Assembly (NCBI GenBank): GCA_900545515.1
Contig: UQZA01000002.1
Location: 1 to 64,000 of the forward strand
DNA from: an uncultured Eubacteriales bacterium
GTDB lineage: Bacteria > Bacillota > Clostridia > Oscillospirales > Oscillospiraceae
DNA: 64,000 nt
Direction of reading: 5' to 3'
Shown here: one piece after another, positions 25,158 to 33,442 of the stretch
Layout: each line of letters begins with the position of its first letter
How positions within the stretch are numbered: position 1 is the stretch's first letter
Position numbers and translations under genes: made by a program
The notes under the pieces: generated by a model
Told to the model about the DNA's origin: nothing
The model's input: the letters and a program-made list of their open reading frames with translations, nothing else
Databases searched by the model: none

Positions 25158-26281
25158 TTTCGTCTGCCCCCCAGGTACATGTAGTATTCGCACTGGATCA
25201 TGCCGTTGTACAGCTTCCGGCGCTTGTCTGCCCGGCGGCCGAAATGGTGTTCAAACTCCGGCTCTGAGGAAATGATATATTTCTTCCATCCGTCTGCAAA
25301 CTTCAGGTGCCGGCCCAGCTGCTGCACCAGGGCCTGGGCCTGGCGCTGCTCCAACATCCGCTGACCATAGGGGGGATTGCATACCAAGATTCCCTCCTGC
25401 GCCGGAAGGCTCGCTTTGGTGGCGTCGGCGTCCCGGAACTGGATGAGCCGGCCCACACCGGCTTTTCTGGCATTGGCCATGGAGAGGCTGACGCATTTGG
25501 GATCGTTGTCTGAGCCCAGAATGCGGTAATCCCCCTGATATTCCCGCTCCGGGGCTTCCCGCCGGAGGCGGGGGAAGAGGGTCCCGTCTATCCAAGCAAA
25601 CCGTTCCACAGCAAACCCCCGGGTGAGGCCCGGCGCCCGGTTTTTGGCGATGAGGGCAGCTTCAATGGGGATGGTGCCGGAGCCGCAGAAGGGGTCCCAG
25701 AAAAAGTCCCGGCCCCGGTATCTGGTCAGCTGGACCATCCCGGCGGCCAGGGTTTCCCGCAGGGGAGCATCGTTGCCCACAGCCCGGTAGCCCCGCTTGT
25801 GCAGTCCCGGGCCGGTGGTATCCAGAAACAGTTCAAATTCATCGTGCATCAGGGAAAACTGCAGCTGATACAATTCCCCGGTCTCCGGCAGCCAGGTGAC
25901 ACCGTATTTTGCTCCCAGGCGCTTTGCTGCAGCCCGCTTCACAATGGCCTGGCAGTCCGGTACAGAGTGAAGCTGGCTGTTTAGGCTGTGCCCTTTTACA
26001 GGGAATTTTCCATCACGGGGGATGACCTCTTCCAGAGGTGTGGTGGCCACGATTTGAAACAGCTCCTCAAAGGAGCGGGCCGGCCCTTTTGCCAGGCGCA
26101 AAAGCACCCGCTCTCCGGTCCGTAGCCACAAGTTGGCCATGGCCATGGCCTCCTGACCGCCCTGAAACAGGACCCGGCCATTTTCCGCCTGGACGGAGTC
26201 CAGGCCCAGTCGCCGCAGCTCTTCCGCAGCCAACCCCTCCAGTCCGAAGAGGCAGGGCACTACAAATGTCATGACTTCCAT
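25154..26281 (-). CDS. THUMP-domain class I rRNA methyltransferase (RlmL N-terminal/YpsC-like)
   Basis: A 375-residue enzyme. Residues 1-155 hold a ferredoxin-like plus THUMP RNA-binding domain; residues 160-375 are the Rossmann methyltransferase. SAM-binding DPFCGSGTIPIEAALIA lies near residue 194, and the N6/N2 purine-methylation motif NPPYG near residue 307. Homologues methylate guanine 2445 of 23S rRNA. AGGAGAAGAAT precedes the ATG. It is translationally coupled to the lipid kinase downstream. Confidence 0.92.
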   Translation of the reverse strand: MEVMTFVVPCLFGLEGLAAEELRRLGLDSVQAENGRVLFQGGQEAMAMANLWLRTGERVLLRLAKGPARSFEELFQIVATTPLEEVIPRDGKFPVKGHSLNSQLHSVPDCQAIVKRAAAKRLGAKYGVTWLPETGELYQLQFSLMHDEFELFLDTTGPGLHKRGYRAVGNDAPLRETLAAGMVQLTRYRGRDFFWDPFCGSGTIPIEAALIAKNRAPGLTRGFAVERFAWIDGTLFPRLRREAPEREYQGDYRILGSDNDPKCVSLSMANARKAGVGRLIQFRDADATKASLPAQEGILVCNPPYGQRMLEQRQAQALVQQLGRHLKFADGWKKYIISSEPEFEHHFGRRADKRRKLYNGMIQCEYYMYLGGRRK

Positions 26282-26305
26282 ATTCTTCTCCTGTCTATTT
26301 TATGA

Positions 26306-26761
26306 TCAGATGGTTGACTGTTTGGGAGGGAGCCGAGACCAGCGCCTATCCAGCATCCAGGAGCCCACCAAAAGCAGGGCCCAGCCCACAACTGGCAGAA
26401 TCATCCAGGAGCAGGAGGGCAGAGGCACAGACACCAGAAGTAGCAGATACAGAGCCGCCTCATAAAGTAGCTGATTGCCCCGCCACAGAAGCAGCCATAT
26501 GATGAGCATTCCCAGGGACAGGCACAGTACACACAGTGCGTGGGTCCGCAGCCGCCGCAGGCTGCGCCGGTTCCCCATGTGCCAAATCAGGAAGAACCGG
26601 CCTGCCAGAATGGCAAAAAACAGACCGGAGACCAGGTTGCCCAAGGTTGTCCCCAAAAAGGAAAGTCCCTGGGCGATGCAGATGCCATCGATGACGCAAA
26701 TGCCATAAACCAGCCACTGGAGGGACAAAAGAACCCAATTCCATTTTTTCAATTGCATCAA
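26306..26761 (-). CDS. hypothetical membrane protein, about four transmembrane helices
   Basis: A 151-residue protein I do not recognise. Hydrophobic segments lie near residues 8-30, 40-60, 76-93 and 98-130, with a basic cytoplasmic loop NRRSLRRLRTH between the second and third. It ends 24 nt before the methyltransferase gene, so it may be the first gene of that operon. The start has two Met codons (MMQLKKW) and a weak upstream GGAG, so the exact start is uncertain. Confidence 0.65.
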   Translation of the reverse strand: MMQLKKWNWVLLSLQWLVYGICVIDGICIAQGLSFLGTTLGNLVSGLFFAILAGRFFLIWHMGNRRSLRRLRTHALCVLCLSLGMLIIWLLLWRGNQLLYEAALYLLLLVSVPLPSCSWMILPVVGWALLLVGSWMLDRRWSRLPPKQSTI

Positions 26762-26851
26762 CTCCTTGCTTCCAAGGATATACCAACAGAGCCGGAATTA
26801 CAAGGGGATGAGAAAAAATTTCCCGGCGCCGTTCCCTTTCCTTGCCCCGTG

Positions 26852-26860
26852 TGTTATAAT
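26852..26860 (+). promoter_or_regulatory. extended -10 promoter of the membrane-protein gene
   Basis: TGTTATAAT forms an extended -10 (TG-n-TATAAT at 26852-26860); no good -35 is seen at 17-18 nt. Confidence 0.6.
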
Positions 26861-26915
26861 GGTTCTGTTTCTCACAACTGGGAAAGATCTTGCTGCCCCG
26901 GCAGCAAAAGGATGG

Positions 26916-27725
26916 ATGAAGACAATGAAAGATCAAAAATTTGGCCCGCTTCCGGTGCTTTTGCTAACCCTTGCAGGTGGGATTGTGGGGTTTTTCCTGC
27001 GCCTTAGGATGCTGGCGGTGGGATATGACGCCCAGGGCGTGCAGATTCCCGGCAGTTGGCCCTTTGTGGCCCTTTGGATTCTCTCCGGGGTCGTGGTGCT
27101 TGGCCTGGTTTTGATATGCCTTGGTATGGGAAACCGCGCCGGGCTGGAGGAGAATTTTAAGGCCGCTTCGGCGCCGGGTGTCTGTATGATGCTCTCGGCA
27201 GCAGCCCTCTTTGTCTGCGCCCTGGTGCAGCTGCTGGACAAGCCGGATCTGTTTACCACCCTGGTTTCTATCCTGGGGTTGGGCGGCGCCTCAGCTTTGG
27301 CTTACAGCGGGTATTTGCGCCTCTCTGGTAAGGCTTCGGGGCCTGCCGGGATGCTGGTGTGCCTGTATTTGGCAGCGCTGCTCATTTGCCGGTTCCGGGG
27401 ATGGAGCGCCGATCCCCTGTTGGGGGATTACTGTTTTGAGCTTTTGGCGGTTGTGGCTTCTATGGTGGCTGCCTACCAGTTGGCCGGATTCCCCTTGGGG
27501 AAGGGACGGAGGCGGGCTTCCATCTTCTGCTCCATGGCGGCGGTGTTTTTCAGCTGCATTTCTTTGGCAGATTCCGGATGGACCAACCGGCTCTTCTTTG
27601 CCGCCATGATTTTGTGGCAGCTGACTGGCTGCTGCTCTCTGGCAAAGCCGGCGCCCCGACGGAGAAAGCTGGGCGGTGGTTTTGAGGAAGCCCAGGAGAC
27701 GGAAAACGGGGAGGACGCTACTTGA
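26916..27725 (+). CDS. hypothetical polytopic membrane protein
   Basis: A 269-residue protein with about seven hydrophobic helices (near residues 11-31, 45-68, 90-110, 118-140, 148-165, 178-200, 212-245). It has a basic GKGRRRA loop and an acidic C-terminal tail. I do not recognise the family. The in-frame region before 26916 overlaps the promoter, so translation begins at ATG 26916 or 26925; AAAGGA is close to the first. It overlaps rnhA by the TTGA quartet, so the two are coupled. Confidence 0.65.
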   Translation: MKTMKDQKFGPLPVLLLTLAGGIVGFFLRLRMLAVGYDAQGVQIPGSWPFVALWILSGVVVLGLVLICLGMGNRAGLEENFKAASAPGVCMMLSAAALFVCALVQLLDKPDLFTTLVSILGLGGASALAYSGYLRLSGKASGPAGMLVCLYLAALLICRFRGWSADPLLGDYCFELLAVVASMVAAYQLAGFPLGKGRRRASIFCSMAAVFFSCISLADSGWTNRLFFAAMILWQLTGCCSLAKPAPRRRKLGGGFEEAQETENGEDAT

Positions 27726-28162
27726 AGACCGTCGCCATCTACACAGACGGAGCCTGCTCCGGCAACCCAGGCCCTGGCGGCTGGGGGGCGATTCTGGAAT
27801 ACAACGGACATGAACGTACCCTTTCCGGCGGTGCGCCGGAAACCACCAACAACCGAATGGAGCTTACGGCTGTGATTGAGGCACTGAAGAAGCTGAAAGA
27901 GCCCTGTGTGGTGGAACTGTATTCCGACTCCAAGTATGTCATTGACGCCTTGGAAAAGGGCTGGGTATGGGGTTGGAAGAAGCGGGGCTGGATCAAATCA
28001 GACAAAAAGCCCGCACTGAACGTAGACCTCTGGGAAACGCTCCTGCCTTTGCTCCAGACTCATCAGGTCCACTATCATTGGGTCAAGGGACACAGCACCA
28101 ATTCCCGCAACAACCGCTGCGACCAAATGGCAGTGGCAGAATCCCAAAAGTACAAAGACTGA
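27722..28162 (+). CDS. rnhA: ribonuclease HI
   Basis: A 146-residue RNase H that cuts the RNA strand of RNA-DNA hybrids. All catalytic residues are present: D9 (YTDGACSGNPGPGG), E47 (NRMELTAV), D69 (YSDSKYV), H124 (VKGHS) and D134 (NNRCDQMA). The basic protrusion, WGWKKRGWIKSDKKP, is also intact. The start is TTG, overlapping the preceding stop, with GGGGAGGA upstream. Confidence 0.95.
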   Translation: MKTVAIYTDGACSGNPGPGGWGAILEYNGHERTLSGGAPETTNNRMELTAVIEALKKLKEPCVVELYSDSKYVIDALEKGWVWGWKKRGWIKSDKKPALNVDLWETLLPLLQTHQVHYHWVKGHSTNSRNNRCDQMAVAESQKYKD

Positions 28163-28236
28163 GAAAATAGGCGGCCTGCTGGTGGAAGCGCGAAATCAGT
28201 GGCGTCTATAGTCTTATGAAAGATTAGGAGGAATCC

Positions 28237-28941
28237 ATGACATATCAGGCAATTTTATTTGACCTGGACGGCACGCTGCTGCCCATGGATCTTGACCAAT
28301 TCACCGAGGGGTACTTCCATCTTTTGGCCCAGACGGCTGCCCCGTATGGCTATCGGGAAGAGACGCTGGTTCCGGCCCTGTGGAAGGGTGTGGGAGCGAT
28401 GGTGAAAAATCAGGGCAACCGCTCCAATTGCGAGGCCTTTTGGGAGACCTTCGCCCAGGTGCTGGGGCCTCAGGTGTATGACCACATTCCAATTTTTGAC
28501 GCCTTTTATGCGACGGAGTTTCAGAAGGCCCGGTCCTTTACCGGCCCCAATCCCAGAGCTTCCCAGGCAGTGGCATTGGCCCGGAGGAAGGCAGAGCGGG
28601 TGATTCTGGCCACGAATCCTCTGTTCCCACCGGCAGGCGTCCGGACCCGGCTGAGCTGGGTGGGGCTCCGGCCGGAGGACTTCGACTGGGTCACCGATTA
28701 TGAAAATTCCAGTGCCTGTAAGCCAAATCCCGCCTATTATTGGGAAATCCTGAACAGAATGCATTTAGAGCCCAGCTGCTGTCTCATGGTGGGAAACGAT
28801 GTGCAGGAGGATGTGGAAGCCGCTGGGGCCGCAGGCTTGGAGACCTTTCTGGTGACGGATTGCCTCATCAACCGGGGCGGAATGCCCGGTTGTGCACAGG
28901 GAGATTTTACAGCGCTGTTGCAATTCTTGGAAGAGCTGTAA
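28237..28941 (+). CDS. HAD-superfamily hydrolase
   Basis: A 234-residue haloacid-dehalogenase-type phosphatase. Motif I is LFDLDGTLLPMD at residues 7-18 with both aspartates, motif II is around VILATNP, and motif III/IV is CLMVGNDVQEDVEAAGAAG. The alpha-helical cap between residues 18 and 100 suggests subclass I, acting on small phosphometabolites. TAGGAGG is 6 nt before the ATG. The substrate is unknown. Confidence 0.88.
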   Translation: MTYQAILFDLDGTLLPMDLDQFTEGYFHLLAQTAAPYGYREETLVPALWKGVGAMVKNQGNRSNCEAFWETFAQVLGPQVYDHIPIFDAFYATEFQKARSFTGPNPRASQAVALARRKAERVILATNPLFPPAGVRTRLSWVGLRPEDFDWVTDYENSSACKPNPAYYWEILNRMHLEPSCCLMVGNDVQEDVEAAGAAGLETFLVTDCLINRGGMPGCAQGDFTALLQFLEEL

Positions 28942-28946
28942 ACGGA

Positions 28947-28996
28947 CAAAAACACCGCCGTACTGGCTTTCGGAGCCGGTACGGCGATGTTTTTTG
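28947..28996. terminator. bidirectional terminator, HAD gene and queT
   Basis: ACACCGCCGTAC pairs with GTACGGCG-TGT across a small loop containing CTTTCGGAG, with AAAAA before and TTTTTT after. Confidence 0.92.
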
Positions 28997-28997
28997 T

Positions 28998-29528
28998 CTA
29001 TGCTTTCTGGAAAAGACGTTGATCCAGCTTCCGCGCGGTCACGGCGTAATACAAGATGGTACCCAAAACCAGCAAAACGGCGGCCTCCCCCAGGAATACG
29101 TACAGGGCGTTCAAACCAAACAGAGGCCAGATAAAGCCGTTTTCGCCCAGATATACGGCCAACTCCCAGCCAACCAGGGGGGCATTCCAGAGAGCGGGCA
29201 TCAAAAGGCCCAGGAAGGGACACTTGGCGAGGCGTACCTTCCGCAACCCCCACATGGAGGCGGTGGCCAGAAGGGTGGCCAGACTCCCCACCAGCCAGTC
29301 CAGGGGCAGGGCCTGGGCCCAGCTGACGTTATACAGCAGACAGCCCAAGGTGAGGCCGGGAATGGCCGCCGGTGTGAAGAAGGCAAAGATGCACAGGGCT
29401 TCAGACAGGCGCATCTGAATGGCCATGGTGGTGGAGCCGGGCCACAGCAGATTCTGCGCATAGGTGAGGACCACATACAGCGCCGCCAGGACGCCCCCAT
29501 GGACCAGAAACTTGATGTTTTTTGACAT
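28998..29528 (-). CDS. queT: QueT-family queuosine precursor transporter
   Basis: A 176-residue membrane protein of the QueT (COG4708) family, thought to be the substrate-binding S component of an ECF transporter for the queuosine precursor preQ1. It has about five helices; conserved family stretches are GGVLAALYVVLTYA, IQMRLSEALCIFAFF and LGCLLYNV. The ATG at 29528 has TGGAGG 9 nt upstream. The 5' leader carries a preQ1-I-like aptamer and a terminator, which supports the assignment. No ECF AT module is nearby. Confidence 0.92.
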   Translation of the reverse strand: MSKNIKFLVHGGVLAALYVVLTYAQNLLWPGSTTMAIQMRLSEALCIFAFFTPAAIPGLTLGCLLYNVSWAQALPLDWLVGSLATLLATASMWGLRKVRLAKCPFLGLLMPALWNAPLVGWELAVYLGENGFIWPLFGLNALYVFLGEAAVLLVLGTILYYAVTARKLDQRLFQKA

Positions 29529-29576
29529 TGGTGTTACCTCCAAAACATGGGATGGGCAGACGAGACCCATCCCAAC

Positions 29577-29600
29577 AAAAAATGGGCGCAATGCGCCCAC
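29577..29600 (-). terminator. terminator of the queT riboswitch
   Basis: On the minus strand TGGGCGCATTGCGCCCA is followed by TTTTTT, between the aptamer and the queT ribosome site. A second hairpin (GGGATGGG/CCCATCCC, 29550-29574) lies between it and the ribosome site. Confidence 0.82.
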
Positions 29601-29630
29601 CTTCACCCTCCGGCAAACCCGGCGGGAAAT

Positions 29631-29669
29631 CCGTAGTTTTGTTTACAGACAGGATGGTCACGAACTGTC
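29631..29669 (-). ncRNA. preQ1-I-like riboswitch aptamer
   Basis: On the minus strand GACAG pairs with CTGTC (P1) around the loop TTCGTGACCATC. The A-rich tail TGTAAACAAAACTACGG follows, close to the tail of the characterised Thermoanaerobacter preQ1-I RNA. Loop bases CGTG can pair with TACG in the tail to form the H-type pseudoknot. The gene downstream is a preQ1 transporter. Identified by eye, not by covariance search. Confidence 0.8.
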
Positions 29670-29687
29670 TCTTATGAATTTAGGGAC

Positions 29688-29716
29688 ATTATACAGGAAA
29701 GCAGACGGGAGGTCAA
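29688..29716 (-). promoter_or_regulatory. queT promoter
   Basis: On the minus strand TTGACC (29711-29716) and TATAAT (29688-29693) with 17-nt spacing, starting the transcript just upstream of the aptamer. Confidence 0.88.
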
Positions 29717-29845
29717 GAGGTAGGTGGATCCACTCATGCGAAAATAAAAGGTACCCGACTGGTGGGATGCAGCGGCGTATGTATGAAAAATTTTCCTGGC
29801 ATAGAGCTTCCACCGCTTCGCACAATACCACGGAGGTGGTTTTAC

Positions 29846-30829
29846 ATGAGACGGCGGTTTTTTATTATGATTTTGATTCTGGCGCTTCTGGTGGGTCCGG
29901 TCCATGGAGCGGAGGATTACATCAAATGGGTGGACTTTAACGTCTCCTATGAAGCCATGGATAAGGCTTTGGCTCTGGATATCCGGTCCCAGGAGCAGGA
30001 TATGCCTGTGAGCTGGATTGATCTGCTGGCTTTGGCTGCCTGCCGGACCGGGGGGAAGGTGACGGGAAAACCTGTGGAACAGGCCTATCAGGATTTGCAG
30101 ACCGGTCAGAGCCCTCAGGAGCTTTTGGGAGAGCTGTTCAAATATTATTCCTATTACCACCAGGCCTATGATGCGGCCCTGGGGGGGCTTGTGGGAAATT
30201 ATGCCATTTTGGTGGAGGACGACCGGGGGGAGAAGATTTGGAAAGCCTCCTACGGGCTCAAGGCCTTTTCGCCCATTGCCGCCGGCTACGGCTACAGCCA
30301 TTGTGACGACTTCGGCGTAGGGCGAAGCTATGGCTTTGCCCGGAAGCATCTGGGCAATGACCTGATGGGTGCCTTGGGGACACCCATTGTGGCCGTAGAG
30401 GCGGGGACCGTGGAGGCCATGGGCTGGAATCAGTATGGCGGCTGGCGGGTGGGAATCCGTTCTCTGGACCACCGGCGGTACTATTACTATGCCCACCTGC
30501 AAAAGGACACGCCATTCGCCCCGGGTTTGCAGGAGGGAGATCTGGTCCAGGCTGGGCAGGTCATCGGCTTTATGGGACGCACGGGGTATTCCACACATGA
30601 AAACGTCAATAACATAGAGACGGTTCACCTGCATTTCGGTCTGGAGCTGATCTTTGATGAGAGTCAGAAGGAATGCAACAGCGAGATTTGGATTGACGTG
30701 TACCAGATCGTCCGGCTACTGAGCCGTCACCGGAGCAGCGTCGTCAAAGCCGCGGACGGAACCTGGCAGCGGGTTTATGCTTACCGGGACCTGGATGCTG
30801 AAGATTGGGAGTGCCCTCAGGGCTCATAA
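29846..30829 (+). CDS. secreted M23/LytM-type peptidase
   Basis: A 327-residue protein with a signal peptide (MRRRFFIMILILALLVGPVHGA). Residues 23-120 are a novel-looking helical region. The LytM domain spans roughly 130-300: H168-x3-D172 (KHLGNDLMG) and the HLHFG motif at 261-265 give the zinc ligands, so a peptidoglycan endopeptidase activity is plausible. CGGAGG lies 10 nt before the ATG; the longer frame from 29762 is less convincing. Its 3' end overlaps the serpin gene, which is convergent, by 13 nt. Confidence 0.85.
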   Translation: MRRRFFIMILILALLVGPVHGAEDYIKWVDFNVSYEAMDKALALDIRSQEQDMPVSWIDLLALAACRTGGKVTGKPVEQAYQDLQTGQSPQELLGELFKYYSYYHQAYDAALGGLVGNYAILVEDDRGEKIWKASYGLKAFSPIAAGYGYSHCDDFGVGRSYGFARKHLGNDLMGALGTPIVAVEAGTVEAMGWNQYGGWRVGIRSLDHRRYYYYAHLQKDTPFAPGLQEGDLVQAGQVIGFMGRTGYSTHENVNNIETVHLHFGLELIFDESQKECNSEIWIDVYQIVRLLSRHRSSVVKAADGTWQRVYAYRDLDAEDWECPQGS

Positions 30830-32238
30830 ACTGTCCCCACAAAGAGGGGCAGACCATCTTCGCCTGTTATGACAAAGAGGAAGGGCCGGTCTAAGGTAAA
30901 GTCCACCTCTTCTTCCGGGGGCATGCCCGCTCCCTCTACGGCCAGGACGGTGTAGCTGGCTGCTGTGCAGCCTTCTTCATCCACCATCACCCGGGCGGCA
31001 TGGTTGGCTTGGCTGATATAAAGTTCTTCCGTCTGGGTAGTGGTGGGGGTAAAGTCGGAAACATGGCTGTCAAATACATCGGTGACGCCCAGACTTTGCA
31101 GGCCCTGACTCAAATCCAGATCGGAGGCCACATCAAATTTTGGCATGCGTAGGTGCACCGTCAGGTACTGGCTGTCCTCCCAGGTGTCCTGGGTGAGAAG
31201 AAAGCGGACAGCTTCCCCACTGGAGAGGAGGTCCTCCGGTGTGCTACCCGCATCCGGAAGCAGCAGCCACATGCCGCCCCCTCCCTCCAGGGGCTGGTAG
31301 ACTGCGGAGAAGGCTTCTCCCCGGCAGTACCGTTGGGTGCTGCTGCTTTTCATAAAGTCACAGGTGATATCCTGGGACAGCCCGTGAAAGAGACCGGGTT
31401 CTGTGGCGGAAGGGGAGAATTCTGAGGCCCATTTGGCCCGGAAGTATACCGTCGTGGCCAGGGCAAGAACCGTTTCGGCACTCAGCTCCAGTCCCTCCGC
31501 CTGCTCCTGAAGAAGCCCACCGGTCTGCTCGTTGATCCAACTCCGCAGGGCCTGGTTGGTCTCCTTTGATCCCATTTTTCCCTGATAGGTGGAGGCATAA
31601 TAGGTTTTGGACAGGGTGTCCAAGGTGCTTTGGACGAAGGTTACGTCTTGATTCAGCCATAACGAAGAAGCCAGAATGCAGGTGGTGGCCCCATCGTTCA
31701 CATAGTGGGACTGCCACAGGGCCGTGGCCCGGGTTCGCAGGGTCTCCAGGTCCGGTACATCCAGCAGGTCCAGTACCTGCTGGCGGCTATTGCCGTCTGT
31801 GAGCTCGGCCAGCATGGCCAGCGCCATGTAGAGGCTGAGGGGAGAGTATACCCGGTTTTCTTCGGTTTGCCCTGCCAGAAACTGGGGGATGGTGGAGGAG
31901 AGGAAGGAGCCCAGAGTCTGGTTGCATTGTTTGCTCCATTCCCTCCGCGCCGCCTGGTCCTGATACCAAGCCTCATAGGAGGCCCCAGCGGCATCGGACG
32001 ACTCGTCCGGATAGGGTGCAGATGCCGGATATTCCGCCTGGCTGACCGCCTGCACCGTGGGGACCAGAGGGCTTCCACCAGGCCATAACACAACGCCCAG
32101 GACGATGGCGGCCACAGCTGCCGCTGCAGTCAGGCCCAGCCAAAGGGGCCGGCGGCGCTTTTTCTGGATTTTAGCGGCTTCCACAATGTGCCGGTCGCTG
32201 ATTTCCTCCATGGCTTTTGTCCATATTTCGTATTTCAT
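30817..32238 (-). CDS. anti-sigma-like membrane stalk fused to an extracellular serpin
   Basis: A 473-residue protein. Residues 1-30 (MKYEIWTKAMEEISDRHIVE, then KKRRR) resemble the N-terminus of ECF anti-sigma factors. Residues 33-52 form one membrane helix, and 53-106 a Ser/Pro/Ala/Glu-rich stalk. Residues 107-473 are a serpin: VYSPLSLYMALAMLAE, SSLWLNQD, LATTVYFRAKW, MPKFDV and FTLDRPFLFVI. The reactive-loop hinge EEGCTAAS (421-428) keeps the small residues needed for loop insertion, with Cys at P14 where Thr/Ser is usual; the scissile bond is probably near VEGAGM (434-439). It starts in the TGATG overlap with the ECF sigma gene. Function as a protease sensor is inference. Confidence 0.85.
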   Translation of the reverse strand: MKYEIWTKAMEEISDRHIVEAAKIQKKRRRPLWLGLTAAAAVAAIVLGVVLWPGGSPLVPTVQAVSQAEYPASAPYPDESSDAAGASYEAWYQDQAARREWSKQCNQTLGSFLSSTIPQFLAGQTEENRVYSPLSLYMALAMLAELTDGNSRQQVLDLLDVPDLETLRTRATALWQSHYVNDGATTCILASSLWLNQDVTFVQSTLDTLSKTYYASTYQGKMGSKETNQALRSWINEQTGGLLQEQAEGLELSAETVLALATTVYFRAKWASEFSPSATEPGLFHGLSQDITCDFMKSSSTQRYCRGEAFSAVYQPLEGGGGMWLLLPDAGSTPEDLLSSGEAVRFLLTQDTWEDSQYLTVHLRMPKFDVASDLDLSQGLQSLGVTDVFDSHVSDFTPTTTQTEELYISQANHAARVMVDEEGCTAASYTVLAVEGAGMPPEEEVDFTLDRPFLFVITGEDGLPLFVGTVYEP

Positions 32239-32789
32239 CATACTGCTCCTTCCTGTTCCAGATATTGCTTGAGTCGACTGCGGATGCGGTGCAGCTGCAC
32301 GGAGACATGGTTTTCCGTTATGCCCATTTGCCTGGCAATCCACGAGACAGAGTCGGAAAACCAATACCGCCGGAGAAACATCACCCGGCTTTTCCTGTCC
32401 AGGGTGTCCAGAAAGCAGTCCAGCGTCTGACCCAGTGCCTGCGCCGACCAGGTCTCCTCGGCGGAGGGAGCGGCCAGGCAGCCCTCCAGCTCTACCAGGG
32501 GGAGATTCCGGCTTTCATCCCGCCTTTGGGCGTGATTATGGCGGTAGCGGTTCAGGGATACATTCCGGGCAACCCGGCAGACAAAGGCCAGCAGGGGATT
32601 GGGCCGGTGGGGCGGGATGGCGTTCCATAGGCCCAGGTATGTATCGTTGACACACTCCTCCGCGTCCTGGGGGTTTTCCAGGATATTTCGGGAAATCTGA
32701 AAAATCAGCCCCTGGTATTTGGCGGCCGTTTCCGGGATGGCCTGTTCTGAACGCTGGAAAAACAGGTCCACAATCTCTGCATCTTCCAC
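32238..32789 (-). CDS. ECF-type RNA polymerase sigma factor
   Basis: A 183-residue sigma-70 family protein. Region 2 covers about residues 20-90 (NILENPQDAEECVNDTYLGLW is region 2.2), and region 4 about 120-175 (DRKSRVMFLRRYWFSDSVSWIARQMGITENHVSVQLHRIR, with a clear helix-turn-helix). The start is GTG with AAGGAGG 7 nt upstream. Its stop overlaps the serpin fusion gene, the usual position for an anti-sigma factor. Confidence 0.92.
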   Translation of the reverse strand: MEDAEIVDLFFQRSEQAIPETAAKYQGLIFQISRNILENPQDAEECVNDTYLGLWNAIPPHRPNPLLAFVCRVARNVSLNRYRHNHAQRRDESRNLPLVELEGCLAAPSAEETWSAQALGQTLDCFLDTLDRKSRVMFLRRYWFSDSVSWIARQMGITENHVSVQLHRIRSRLKQYLEQEGAV

Positions 32790-32878
32790 GGCAGTACCTC
32801 CTTTCTCCTACTGATCAACTACCGATTGGAGCTGGCATCTTACAGGATATTCAAAAATTTTTTGTTTTGGCATGAAAA

Positions 32879-32980
32879 AGCTGCTGCAAGCCGGACCGGT
32901 CAGATCTGCCCACGGAACCCTGCATGAAGTGGAAACCTTCACAGGGGACATCAAGGGAGTTCTGATTCGCTCACGATTTG
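32879..32980. other. gene-free spacer with a long inverted repeat
   Basis: AAGCTGCTGCAAG and TTTGCAGCAGCG face each other about 75 nt apart in the 212-nt spacer between iscU and the sigma gene. On the minus strand the second arm is followed by TTTTT, so this could be the iscU terminator or a structured leader of the sigma operon. It shows no SRP or 6S RNA core. Confidence 0.35.
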
Positions 32981-33001
32981 CAGCAGCGTTGCTATGCTCC
33001 T

Positions 33002-33442
33002 TTAGCCGCAGTGACATGCACCTTCGTGACAAGCGGCGCAGTTTTCGGCAAACTTCTCCTTGTCGTAGGGGATGCCGTTGCGGTCGTAGTAGTCCTTGAC
33101 AGCAGCCCGGACGGCCTCTTCAGCCAGGACGGAGCAGTGGAGCTTATGGGCAGGCAGCCCGTCCAGGGCCTCCACCACAGCCTTGTTGGACAGCTCCAGG
33201 GCTTCGGAAATGGGTTTGCCCTTGATCATCTCCGTGGCCATGGAGGAAGAGGCAATGGCGGAGCCACAGCCAAAGGTGTTGAATTTCACGTCCGTAATGA
33301 CGTCATTTTCCACCTTGATATAGATCTTCATAATGTCGCCGCACTTGGCGTTGCCCACCTCGCCGACGCCGTCGGCGTCGTCCATTTTACCCAAGTTCCG
33401 GGGGTGGGTGAAGTGATCCATGACTTTTTCACTGTACAGCAT
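33002..33442 (-). CDS. iscU: Fe-S cluster scaffold IscU/NifU N-terminal type
   Basis: A 146-residue scaffold on which clusters are assembled from IscS sulfur. Three ligand cysteines sit in GNAKCGD, FNTFGCGSAIASSS and LHCSVLAEEA. A C-terminal CAACHEGACHCG adds four cysteines and two histidines, a tail seen in clostridial NifU-like proteins. The start at 33442 gives MLYSEKVMDHFTHPRNLG and overlaps iscS by 14 nt; AAAGGAG is upstream. Second gene of the iscS-iscU operon. Confidence 0.94.
   Translation of the reverse strand: MLYSEKVMDHFTHPRNLGKMDDADGVGEVGNAKCGDIMKIYIKVENDVITDVKFNTFGCGSAIASSSMATEMIKGKPISEALELSNKAVVEALDGLPAHKLHCSVLAEEAVRAAVKDYYDRNGIPYDKEKFAENCAACHEGACHCG

Noticed and set aside
32790..33001. 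SRP RNA, 6S RNA or riboswitch in the iscU-sigma spacer
   Set aside because: No conserved core of any of these could be found; only the inverted repeat remains.
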